Assembly (NCBI GenBank): GCA_003153655.1
Contig: PMAK01000045.1
Coordinates: 6,681-13,048 of the forward strand
DNA: 6,368 bases
Source: Phycisphaerales bacterium
Lineage (GTDB): Bacteria; Planctomycetota; Phycisphaerae; Tepidisphaerales; Tepidisphaeraceae
Reading direction: 5' to 3'
The translations under genes and the position numbers were made by a program. Shown piece after piece: positions 1 through 6,368 of the stretch. Under the pieces are notes generated by a model. It saw only the letters and a program-made list of their open reading frames with translations. It had not been told where the DNA came from and searched no databases. The stretch's first letter is position 1. The number at the start of each line of letters is the position of its first letter.

Positions 1-1916
1 CGCTGCGACGGTGGGTGTTTACTGTTACCGATCCGATTCGTTTCACGAATGATACCGCCCGCGGGTCTTATTGGGGGCTGATCGCCACGGGGCCTGAGGG
101 GTATTGGAACCAGTATGACAAGATGGATCCGGAAGTGCCGGAATGGCAGAATTCGCAGTGGATTCCGTGGCTGGATTACGGGCCGCTGCGGCTGCTGGTG
201 ATGCGGGAATGGGGGGCATGGCAGCGAGCGTATCATCCGCCGGACCCGAATCTGGGATCGCTAATGGACGCGTGGCAGCGGGATTATTGGTTCAACGCGC
301 CGGTACTTCATTTCAATATTGCACTGGAAATTTTCGCGGCGATTTGCGCGTTTTTTCTGACGCGGCTGTGGGTGATTCGCGGGAGCGTCGGGGAAATACA
401 TGGGCCATTTCACGGCACATGGCAGGGAGTGGTGGCTGCGCTGATGATCTGGTTTAGCGCGGACATCATTATCAGTGCGCATGCGTGGTTCCAATGGGAT
501 TCGTGGGCGGTGCCGTGGTATTTGTGCGCTTGCCTGCTGGGGAGTCTGGATTGGTGGTTTGCCGCGGGATTGGCGGTGGCGATCGGGGTCATGTTCAAGG
601 GGCAGATGATTTCGGTGTCGCCTATTTTCCTGATCTGGCCATTGGTGCAAGGGCGCGTGGGGGCGGCGCTTCGATGGATTTGCGGCGTGGGGTTTGCAAC
701 GGCTGTTATCACTTCCGGGTGGCTGATTACGTATATACCGCCGGGCACACTTCAGACGCTGCGGGATACGCAATCGACGATGACGGTTTCTCAATATCCG
801 ATCGATCTGTTTAAGGTTTCGCGGGTGTTCGATGTGCCGGCGGCGGTTTGGATTGTGGAGATGCTTGTTGTGGCCGGCGCTGTTCCGTGGCTATTGCGGA
901 CATTCATGCCGGCGCGGGGCGCGGTTCAGTCCGCGGGGCAGGAGACATTTGTTAAGAAGGTTTTGTATTGGCGATGGACCTGGATGATCGTGGCCGCGAT
1001 TCTGATTTTTTGCGCGGTCTACTGGCCGTGGCTTTTGGCGCAGAACCGTTCCAGTTGGTATTTGGGATTGCTTGCCGGGGGGGCGATTGCGGCGGCGGTT
1101 TTGTTTCTTCGGCGCGGGAGCCAGCGATATGTTTTGGCGGCGATTGCCGCGGGGGGAATGCTTTCGTTAATGGGCTTGTTTCACGGCAGCACGTGCTGGT
1201 GGGATTGCGCGTTTCATTATGGATCGGTTCACTGGCCTTATATGGTCACCGGCCCGGCTAGCAATGTGCCGGCGACTTTTCAGCTTCGATTTGGGTGGGC
1301 GGAGCAGGTGGATCAGATTGCGTTCACGCTGCCGGCGATTCATGGGCATTGGCCGCACTTTGTTTCGAACCAGGGATGGTGGCCGGCGATTGATCTTGAT
1401 GTGACGGCGAAGATGTTTTTCAATTCGATTTATGGCGTCTTGCTGGTGATCTGCGGGATTGCGATTGGGATTCAGGCGAAGCGGAATGACCGGCGGGTTT
1501 TGGTGGCGATGGTTACGCCGTGGATCATGTTTTTTCTGTTTCCGGTGCAGATTCAGGAGCGGTATCTGTTGTATGCCGCCGGGGCGTCGGCCTGTTGTAT
1601 TGGAAATAGCGTGGGGACGGCTTTGCTGGGATTATTGCTGACGTTGTTCAGCGCATCGATGCACATGATTCGTCTGCTCGATTGGAATACGGCGGATCTG
1701 GATACATTTGGGCAGAATCTTTCGACGGCCTTTCCACGGATTTTTTCGCCGGACAGCGGGCACACGATGCTGCAATATATGCAGAACATGCATCCGGACA
1801 TGATGTGGGGTGTGCTCGTGGTGGGGATGGCGTTTTTGTATTTGTCGGTTACGCCCTCGCGGAAGAATTCGAAGGTTAAGGTGCGAGAAACGCGCGTCGC
1901 AAACGGCGAGGCCTAA
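1..1916 (+). CDS. GT-C-fold-like integral membrane glycosyltransferase (5'-partial)
   Basis: This is a polytopic, Trp-rich membrane protein that I assign to the GT-C glycosyltransferase superfamily (ALG6/ALG8-like or DUF2029-like). Such enzymes transfer a sugar from a polyprenyl-phosphate carrier on the outer face of the cytoplasmic membrane; the acceptor here is unknown. Counting from the GTG at 15, a soluble loop (about 1-95) holds DYGPL at 54-58, resembling the DYPPL of the first external loop of ALG6-type enzymes. About 12-13 hydrophobic segments follow (roughly 100-120, 137-157, 163-182, 183-210, 218-240, 277-295, 322-342, 349-366, 372-390, 471-488, 495-511, 517-548, 598-612). FQWD (159-162) sits where related proteins have an FQ-type loop, FKGQ (194-197) precedes a long helix, and QERYL (514-518) matches the common HERYL motif with His replaced by Gln. 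A second external loop spans about 390-465. The frame is open to the window edge (codons from position 3 read L-R-R-W before the GTG). The GTG is therefore probably not the start, and an N-terminal helix is probably missing. The C-terminal tail is basic and cytoplasmic. The family call is moderately sure; the substrate is not known. Confidence 0.7.
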   Translation, partial: LRRWVFTVTDPIRFTNDTARGSYWGLIATGPEGYWNQYDKMDPEVPEWQNSQWIPWLDYGPLRLLVMREWGAWQRAYHPPDPNLGSLMDAWQRDYWFNAPVLHFNIALEIFAAICAFFLTRLWVIRGSVGEIHGPFHGTWQGVVAALMIWFSADIIISAHAWFQWDSWAVPWYLCACLLGSLDWWFAAGLAVAIGVMFKGQMISVSPIFLIWPLVQGRVGAALRWICGVGFATAVITSGWLITYIPPGTLQTLRDTQSTMTVSQYPIDLFKVSRVFDVPAAVWIVEMLVVAGAVPWLLRTFMPARGAVQSAGQETFVKKVLYWRWTWMIVAAILIFCAVYWPWLLAQNRSSWYLGLLAGGAIAAAVLFLRRGSQRYVLAAIAAGGMLSLMGLFHGSTCWWDCAFHYGSVHWPYMVTGPASNVPATFQLRFGWAEQVDQIAFTLPAIHGHWPHFVSNQGWWPAIDLDVTAKMFFNSIYGVLLVICGIAIGIQAKRNDRRVLVAMVTPWIMFFLFPVQIQERYLLYAAGASACCIGNSVGTALLGLLLTLFSASMHMIRLLDWNTADLDTFGQNLSTAFPRIFSPDSGHTMLQYMQNMHPDMMWGVLVVGMAFLYLSVTPSRKNSKVKVRETRVANGEA

Positions 1917-1933
1917 CTTCAATTGCTTGGGCA
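1917..1933. other. 17-bp convergent intergenic gap
   Basis: The stop codons of the plus-strand membrane protein (TAA, 1914-1916) and of nuoN (TAG on the minus strand, 1934-1936) are separated by only 17 bases. The gap contains no T-tract hairpin, so no intrinsic terminator can be assigned for either transcript. Termination must lie inside the opposing gene, be factor-dependent, or be absent. Confidence 0.8.
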
Positions 1934-3517
1934 CTAGCGCTCCGCGAGGGGGGAACTTGTCGCCGGTTCGATGTGCGCGGCTGTAGCTGTCCGCGTCAGG
2001 AGTCGCGTGGTGGCGGGCCATACCGTGCCTAGCCAGAGGATGGCGACCATTGATATTCCGACGGCAACGAGGACAGGGACGGGGCGATGGATCGGGCCGG
2101 TGCCGGTGGAGGCGGGCTGCTGGCGATATCTCGGGCCGGTGGATTCGACTCCCAGGAATATCGCGCTGACGATGCGGAGGTAATAGCCGGCGCTGATCGC
2201 GGCGTTGATCACCAGGATGATGACGAGCCACGTGAGGTTTGCCTTCCATGCGGGGAGAATGAGATAGAACTTGCCGAAGAAACCGACCGTCAGCGGCAGG
2301 CCGATGAGACTGAAGCAACTGACGGCCATGGCCAATCCCAGGAGCGTGTGTTCTTTGCCTGAGCCGGCGATGTCATCGAAGGTTTCGGCGCTCATTGCGG
2401 GCTGATTGAGTCTACTCGGTAGGAGGATCAGGACGCCGAAGACGGCGACGTTCATCAGGCCGTAGGCGGTGAGATAGAAGAGGATTCCCTGAAGGGCGGT
2501 GGATTGGATTTCGTAGTCGGCGGTGCTGATGAGGGCTGTGACGCCGACGAGCATGTAGCCGCTGTGTGCGATCGAGCTATAGGCGAAGAGGCGTTTGATG
2601 TTGACCTGTACGAGGCCGAGGACGTTGCCGACGGTCATGGTGAGGGCGGCGAGAATCCAGAGAAGCTTGACGATCTCCGGGGCGATGTGCCAGGTGCCGC
2701 CGGTGACGGCGAAGAGGACTTTTAAGAGCGCGACGAAGCCGCTGATTTTGGGGACGAAGCTGAGGAATGCGGTGACGGGTGTGGCTGCGCCTTGATAAAC
2801 GTCCCCGGCATAAAAGTGGAGGGGAACGACGGCCATTTTGAAGGCGAAGCCGGCGATGAGCAGGACGACGGCGAGGATTTGCCATGTGCTGAGCACGGAC
2901 TGCGCGCCCATGTGCTCGGCGATCAGATCAAGGCGGGTGGTTCCGGTGGTTCCAAAGAGATAGCTGAATCCGAAGAGCATGATGGCGGCGGCCATCGCGC
3001 CGAGGAAGAAGTATTTGACGCCGGCTTCCTGCGCGGTGGCGCGGGGAGCGGAGATGCTGACCATGATGTAGGTGGGGATGCTGGCGAGTTCGATGCCGAG
3101 GAACAGGAGCATGATGTCGTTCGCGCCGGCGACGATGAAGATGCCGGCGATGGCGAGGAGCATGAGTCCGAAGAATTCGCCGGCTTCAGCGCCGAAGTGG
3201 TGGGCGGGGCCGCCGGTGGCGTCGCGGTTGCTGGGCCACGCCAGGAGAACAAGCAATATGCCAATGGCGGAAGAGAGAAGCTTGATGTAACGGGCGAATT
3301 CGTAAATGTGGACGGTGTTCCAGCGGAGATCGGCGCGCGGGGCGCTGCCGGCGAATTTTGAGAGCTGCGAGACGCCCGCGATGAGGAGGGCGAGGATCGC
3401 CACGACGGGAGCGGCGCGGCGGGTGGAGGCTTTCATCGAGACGCCCATGAGCATCAGGAGCAATGCCGCGATGCAGAGGACGATTTCGGGGAACATGGCT
3501 AGGAGGAGGTCGTTCAT
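1934..3517 (-). CDS. nuoN: NADH-quinone oxidoreductase subunit N (NuoN)
   Basis: This is an antiporter-like membrane subunit of respiratory complex I, which couples NADH-to-quinone electron transfer to proton translocation across the cytoplasmic membrane. The 527-residue protein has about 14 hydrophobic helices, somewhat longer than E. coli NuoN (485). The TM5 glutamate is in the stretch LGIELASIPTY (Glu143). Lys168 is in GVKYFFLGA. The TM7 lysine is Lys227 (FAFKMAVVPLHFYAGDVYQG), followed by the hallmark ATPVTAFLSFVPK with Lys257 (TM8). NIKRLFAYSSIAHSGYM at 306-322 holds Lys308, and GFFGKFYL holds Lys416 (TM12). These match the conserved proton-channel residues of the family. The start is the ATG at 3515-3517, giving the usual hydrophobic NuoN N-terminus; it overlaps the nuoM stop as ATGA. 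No GGAGG-like site precedes it, so translation coupled to nuoM is likely. It is the last nuo gene here, which is common for the operon. Residues about 460-480 form a Pro/Thr/Gly-rich linker before the last helix, and the C-terminal 25 residues are a hydrophilic, poorly conserved tail. Confidence 0.97.
   Translation of the reverse strand: MNDLLLAMFPEIVLCIAALLLMLMGVSMKASTRRAAPVVAILALLIAGVSQLSKFAGSAPRADLRWNTVHIYEFARYIKLLSSAIGILLVLLAWPSNRDATGGPAHHFGAEAGEFFGLMLLAIAGIFIVAGANDIMLLFLGIELASIPTYIMVSISAPRATAQEAGVKYFFLGAMAAAIMLFGFSYLFGTTGTTRLDLIAEHMGAQSVLSTWQILAVVLLIAGFAFKMAVVPLHFYAGDVYQGAATPVTAFLSFVPKISGFVALLKVLFAVTGGTWHIAPEIVKLLWILAALTMTVGNVLGLVQVNIKRLFAYSSIAHSGYMLVGVTALISTADYEIQSTALQGILFYLTAYGLMNVAVFGVLILLPSRLNQPAMSAETFDDIAGSGKEHTLLGLAMAVSCFSLIGLPLTVGFFGKFYLILPAWKANLTWLVIILVINAAISAGYYLRIVSAIFLGVESTGPRYRQQPASTGTGPIHRPVPVLVAVGISMVAILWLGTVWPATTRLLTRTATAAHIEPATSSPLAER
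3514..3517 (-). promoter_or_regulatory. ATGA stop-start overlap of nuoM and nuoN
   Basis: The minus strand reads ATGA, in which TGA ends nuoM and ATG begins nuoN. The bases upstream of the ATG (complement of 3518-3545) hold no purine-rich Shine-Dalgarno match. Together this favours re-initiation by ribosomes finishing nuoM. The overlap is seen directly; the coupling is inferred. Confidence 0.85.
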
Positions 3518-5097
3518 GGCTTTAGGGCTAGTTCTGTTTGTGAGATCGGGGCTAACCCGCGGTGCTGTGCACCGCCGCTAAGTGAATCTGACGCGGTCAG
3601 GATTGGTTGTTGGATTTGGGTTACGGCGCTATTCATGGAGCGGAGGACGCCTGACGGGTAGACGCCCAGCCAGATGACCGCGATGGCGAGGGGGACGAGG
3701 ATCGCGATTTCGCGTGCGCCGAGGTCGCCGGGGACTGAGTGGCCATGGTCGTGAACTTCCGGGGTTTTTAGCGGGCCGAAGATGATGGAGGCGACCATGT
3801 GCAGCATGTAGACCGCGCCGAGGATGATGCCCAGGGCGGCGAAACCGCCGAACCAGATGCCGAGGTATGGCGAAGTGAATGCGCCGAGGATGGTCAGGAA
3901 TTCGCTGACGAATCCATTGAGGCCGGGCAGGCCGATGCTGGCGAGGGTGAAGAGGACGAAGAAGAAGGCCATGATGGGCATGCGGCGAACGAGTCCGGAG
4001 AGCTGATGGATGTCGCGGGTGTGATAGCGGTCGTAGATCATTCCGATCACGAGGAACATTGCGCCAGTGCTGAGGCCGTGGTTGATCATGTAGAGGACGG
4101 AGCCTTCGATGCCGTAGGTGTTGAGGGCGAGCATTCCGAGGACGCAGAATCCCAGGTGAGAGACGGAGCTGTAGGCGACGAGTTTTTTGACGTCGGTCTG
4201 GACCCAGGCGACGAGTGCGCCGTAGATGACACCGATGACGCAGAGAACGCCGAGGACGTGGACTGAATGGGGGAACGCCACGGCATGAGCGGCCAGGACT
4301 CCGATCGGCAGAGCGAGCCGGAGCAGGCCATAGGTGCCGAGTTTAAGTAGAACGCCGGCGAGGATGACGCTGCCGGCCGTGGGAGCTTCGGTGTGAGCCA
4401 GAGGGAGCCAGGTGTGAACGGGGAAGAGGGGGACTTTGACGCTAAAGCCCGCGAGCAGCGCGAGCAGGACCCAGAATCGCTCGGTATCGGTGAGAGACGT
4501 GCGGGCGTAATCGACGATTTTGGCGATGTCGAAGGTGTTGGCGTGATAGCCGAGATAGATCGCACCGGCGAGCGTGAAGACGGAGCCGGTGAAGGTGAAG
4601 AGGAAGAATTTACCGGCTGCGCCGCGACGATCGGGGCCGCCCCATATTCCGATGATGAAGAACATCGGGACGAGGGTGAGTTCGAAGAAGATGTAGAAGA
4701 CGAGGATGTCGCGGGCGACGAAAACGCCGAGCATTGCCGCCTGGAGCAGGAGCATCCAGGAGTAATATTCGCGCGGGCGATCCTTGATGGATTCGAAGCT
4801 GGAGAGAACGGCCAGCGGCATGAGCAGGGCCGTCAGAAGGATCAGCCAGAGGGCGATGGAATCTATGCCGAGAGAAAACGAGGCATTGAATGGGAGGGCC
4901 AGGTGCGCGTTGTCGAAGGTGAATTGAAATCCTGGAACGCCATATTGGAATGAGCAGGCGATAATGACGGCGACGAGAAGCGTCGCGAGGCTGATCAGCA
5001 GCGCCCAGGACCGTGCGGCGGCGACGGGCAACATTGAGCCGATGAGCGCGCCGGCGGCGGGAATCAGAAGCAGGAGAATAAGCAGAGGACTGTTCAT
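3514..5097 (-). CDS. nuoM: NADH-quinone oxidoreductase subunit M (NuoM)
   Basis: This is the second antiporter-like membrane subunit of complex I, located between NuoL and NuoN in the membrane arm. The 527-residue protein has about 14 membrane helices. Diagnostic features in order are: FFELTLVPMFFIIGIWGG at 137-154 with the TM5 Glu139; KVPLFPVHTWLPLAH at 221-235 with the TM7 Lys221; EAPTAGSVILAGVLLKLGTYG at 237-257 with the TM8 Lys252; TDVKKLVAYSSVSHLGF at 301-317; INHGLSTGAMFL at 338-349 with His340; and GLNGFVSEF with Glu399, the TM12 glutamate that distinguishes NuoM from NuoL and NuoN, which carry lysine there. A DLGAREIAILVPL stretch at 458-470 is typical of the last part of the family. 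The start is the ATG at 5095-5097, 14 bases after the nuoL stop. The DNA before it is A/T-rich (TTGAATTGAAAAA) without a clear Shine-Dalgarno sequence. The last ~35 residues form a hydrophilic tail beyond the usual end (E. coli NuoM has 509 residues). All key residues are present, so it should be functional. Confidence 0.98.
   Translation of the reverse strand: MNSPLLILLLLIPAAGALIGSMLPVAAARSWALLISLATLLVAVIIACSFQYGVPGFQFTFDNAHLALPFNASFSLGIDSIALWLILLTALLMPLAVLSSFESIKDRPREYYSWMLLLQAAMLGVFVARDILVFYIFFELTLVPMFFIIGIWGGPDRRGAAGKFFLFTFTGSVFTLAGAIYLGYHANTFDIAKIVDYARTSLTDTERFWVLLALLAGFSVKVPLFPVHTWLPLAHTEAPTAGSVILAGVLLKLGTYGLLRLALPIGVLAAHAVAFPHSVHVLGVLCVIGVIYGALVAWVQTDVKKLVAYSSVSHLGFCVLGMLALNTYGIEGSVLYMINHGLSTGAMFLVIGMIYDRYHTRDIHQLSGLVRRMPIMAFFFVLFTLASIGLPGLNGFVSEFLTILGAFTSPYLGIWFGGFAALGIILGAVYMLHMVASIIFGPLKTPEVHDHGHSVPGDLGAREIAILVPLAIAVIWLGVYPSGVLRSMNSAVTQIQQPILTASDSLSGGAQHRGLAPISQTELALKP
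3559..3575. repeat. Perfect 7-bp inverted repeat (hairpin) in the 3' end of nuoM
   Basis: GCGGTGC (3559-3565) and its exact reverse complement GCACCGC (3569-3575) flank a 3-base spacer TGT. In the nuoM-nuoN mRNA this can fold into a GC-rich stem-loop whose base ends 41 nt before the nuoN ATG. It encodes residues 508-513 of the NuoM tail. No U-tract follows it, so it is not an intrinsic terminator. Any role in nuoN initiation or mRNA stability is speculative. Confidence 0.6.
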
Positions 5098-5111
5098 TTT
5101 TTCAATTCAAC
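5098..5111 (-). other. 14-bp nuoL-nuoM spacer lacking a clear ribosome-binding site
   Basis: Between the nuoL TAA (5112-5114) and the nuoM ATG the minus strand reads GTTGAATTGAAAAA. It has no AGGAGG-like core; the nearest thing is a weak TTGAA. The ATG choice is still secure because the resulting N-terminus is the usual first NuoM helix and the gene order and spacing fit. Initiation may depend on coupling to nuoL or on A-rich, weakly structured mRNA. Confidence 0.6.
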
Positions 5112-6368
5112 TTAGTGCATGAACATCATGAGCAAAATCACGGCGATGCCCAAAAACATTGCCGCGCCGTAACCCTGTAAATAGCCGCGTTGGGTGGTGA
5201 ACTTGAGGAAATAGCCGGTTAGCTGGCAGATCCAGCCGGACATATTCACGAGCATGTCGATGATCCAGCGGTCGAAGCGATAGGAGAATTCGCCGATCGC
5301 GCGAAGGGGATTGACGATGATCGCCTGGTAAATCTCATCGACGTAGTATTTGCCTTCGAGGAGGCGGGTGATCGGGCCGAAATCTTCCGCGAGCTTGTCG
5401 CCGAGAGGGCGATTTTTCAGGTGAAGGACAAAGGCGGCGAGGATGCCGGCGATGGAAATTACGCCGCTGAAGACCATCAGGCCGGAGATCATGGGTTCGC
5501 GCTCAGCCGCTTCGGCGATCTGGCCATATCCTTCGGCGAGGTGCGGGACGATGACGGCATGAGTCGAGGCCATTTCGTAGGACGCTGTCAGCGATGGGCT
5601 GGTGCCGAGGAAGTCGCCGAGATGGGCCGTCGGGAAGTTGATGTAGCCGGCGAGGAGCGCGCCGATGGTCAGCAGCGCGAGCGGCAGCATCATGAGCATC
5701 GGCTCGTGATTGTGATGATGGTGCTCATCGTGATGCGCGGGGTCTTCGGATTGCTGATGGTCGTGTGTGTCGTGCGCGTGCGGCGGTGGTGGAGATGGAA
5801 CGACCAGCGGGCCCTGGAAGACGCGGAAATAGAGGCGGAACGTGTAGTAGGCGGTGAGGAAAGCGGTGAAGAGCATGAGCAGGCCGAGGAATGTGCTGCG
5901 GCTGAAGGCAGCGGCGACGATCTCGTCCTTGGAGAAGAATCCGCTGAAGAGCGGAAAGCCGGAGAGGGCGAAGCAGCCGACGAGCATGAATATGTGAGTT
6001 TTGGGGAGAACGCGTTTAAGGCCGGACATTTTTCGCATGTCCAGTTCGCCGGCCATGGCGTGCATGACGACGCCGGAGCTTAGGAAGAGGAGGGCTTTGA
6101 AGAAGGCGTGGGTGACGAGATGGAAGACGCCGGCGACGGGGGCGAAGCAGCCGACGGCGACGAACATGAAGCCCAATTGGCTGATGGTGCTGTAGGCGAA
6201 AACTTTTTTCAGATCGAACTGGCGAAGCGCGATGGTTGCGGCGAGGAGCGCGGTGAAAGCGCCGATGGCGGCAATGGTGAGCATCGCGGAACTGTTGGAG
6301 ACGAAAAGCGTGCCGCAACGGGCGATCATGTAGATGCCGGCGGTGACCATCGTGGCGGCGTGGATGAG
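5112..6368 (-). CDS. nuoL: NADH-quinone oxidoreductase subunit L (NuoL), 5'-partial
   Basis: This is the distal antiporter-like subunit of the complex I membrane arm. It carries the long lateral amphipathic helix that runs along NuoM and NuoN. About 418 C-terminal codons are present and about 250 N-terminal ones are missing. The first visible codons read LIHAATMVTAGIYMIAR, a hallmark of NuoL. The ATG at 6348-6350 is therefore internal, not a start. Counting that Met as residue 1, the conserved parts are: QFDLKKVFAYSTISQLGFMF at 44-63; HLVTHAFFKALLFLSSG at 77-93 with His77, His81 and Lys85 (TM11 proton path); and SGFFSKDEI with Lys141-Asp142 (TM12). A His- and Pro-rich hydrophilic loop follows at 186-217. 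The C-terminal part has EGKYYVDEIYQAIIVNPLR at 332-350, the lateral-helix region, and a terminal helix after QRGYLQGYG. The stop is TAA at 5112-5114. Apart from the edge truncation it looks intact. It is upstream of nuoM in the same transcription unit. Confidence 0.98.
   Translation of the reverse strand, partial: LIHAATMVTAGIYMIARCGTLFVSNSSAMLTIAAIGAFTALLAATIALRQFDLKKVFAYSTISQLGFMFVAVGCFAPVAGVFHLVTHAFFKALLFLSSGVVMHAMAGELDMRKMSGLKRVLPKTHIFMLVGCFALSGFPLFSGFFSKDEIVAAAFSRSTFLGLLMLFTAFLTAYYTFRLYFRVFQGPLVVPSPPPPHAHDTHDHQQSEDPAHHDEHHHHNHEPMLMMLPLALLTIGALLAGYINFPTAHLGDFLGTSPSLTASYEMASTHAVIVPHLAEGYGQIAEAAEREPMISGLMVFSGVISIAGILAAFVLHLKNRPLGDKLAEDFGPITRLLEGKYYVDEIYQAIIVNPLRAIGEFSYRFDRWIIDMLVNMSGWICQLTGYFLKFTTQRGYLQGYGAAMFLGIAVILLMMFMH
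5706..5780 (-). other. Region encoding the His-rich hydrophilic loop of NuoL
   Basis: Twenty-five codons encode 11 histidines together with Asp, Glu and Gln (residues 191-215 counted from the internal Met at 6350), preceded by a run of four prolines. The stretch lies between the helix ending FRLYFRVFQGP and the helix starting MLMMLPLALLT, so it is an extramembrane loop after TM12. Shorter His-rich loops at this place are known in many bacterial NuoL proteins. Metal binding is possible but not shown. Confidence 0.75.

Noticed and set aside
15..17. GTG as the start of the plus-strand membrane protein
   Set aside because: There is no in-frame stop before it, no visible ribosome-binding site, and the expected first membrane helix of a GT-C protein is missing. 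The gene most likely begins outside the window.
261..794. Minus-strand open frame, Arg/Pro/His-rich, opposite the GT-C-like gene
   Set aside because: The basic, repetitive composition is typical of a shadow frame, and the plus-strand frame has coherent membrane helices and family motifs across the same bases.
1897..1910. Short imperfect hairpin near the end of the plus-strand gene as a terminator
   Set aside because: The stem is only about 5 bp with a wobble pair and no T-run follows, so it does not qualify as an intrinsic terminator.
1632..2318. Minus-strand 228-codon open frame spanning the convergent junction
   Set aside because: It overlaps the 3' ends of two well-supported genes in the wrong frame. 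Its Arg/His/Pro-rich product has no recognisable feature.
1934..5097. nuoM and nuoN both being exactly 527 codons as a sign of recent duplication
   Set aside because: The proteins are ancient paralogues with clearly different NuoM and NuoN hallmark motifs, so the equal length is a coincidence.
2792..6083. Long plus-strand open frames (2792-3361, 3799-4266, 4393-4953, 5421-6083) encoding very acidic Glu/Asp/Gly-rich proteins antisense to the nuo genes
   Set aside because: They lie wholly opposite clearly homologous nuoN, nuoM and nuoL. Their acidic, low-complexity composition is what the reverse complement of GC-rich membrane-protein codons gives. No domain or start context supports them.
6348..6350. 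ATG as the start of nuoL
   Set aside because: The frame continues upstream as LIHAAT, completing the conserved NuoL motif, so this Met is internal and the gene is cut by the window edge.

Overview
This window carries the 3' end of a respiratory complex I (NADH:quinone oxidoreductase, type I) operon on the minus strand. It lies tail to tail with a large polytopic membrane protein gene on the plus strand. The DNA is GC-rich and densely coding, with no RNA gene, mobile element, CRISPR array or phage signature seen. The organism is a bacterium using 14-subunit-type complex I genes in the usual nuoL-nuoM-nuoN order. The lack of clear Shine-Dalgarno sequences before nuoM and nuoN, and the style of the plus-strand glycosyltransferase-like protein, loosely suggest a Planctomycetota (Phycisphaerae-like) or related lineage. 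That is an impression, not a demonstrated assignment.

Layout: positions 1-1916 (+) hold a GT-C-type, glycosyltransferase-like integral membrane protein. Its reading frame is open to the left edge, so its true N-terminus (and probably its first membrane helix) lies outside the window. A 17-base gap follows, then the convergent nuo genes read from right to left: nuoL (5112-6368, cut at its 5' end by the right edge), a 14-base gap, nuoM (3514-5097), a 4-base ATGA overlap, and nuoN (1934-3517). No stretch longer than 17 bases lacks a gene.

NuoL, NuoM and NuoN are the three antiporter-like subunits of the membrane arm of complex I. Each keeps the charged residues expected along the central proton path: Lys/His in the TM7-TM8 and TM11-TM12 regions, Glu in TM5, and Lys or Glu in TM12. 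All three look functional. nuoK and other nuo genes would be expected just beyond the right edge. The glycosyltransferase-like gene is on the other strand and has no evident functional tie to complex I.

The window is mostly ordinary housekeeping sequence and I see no convincing new system. The points worth a second look are a His-rich loop in NuoL, a variable C-terminal tail of NuoM that contains a perfect 7-bp hairpin just before nuoN, missing ribosome-binding sites in the operon, and departures from typical GT-C motifs in the plus-strand protein.
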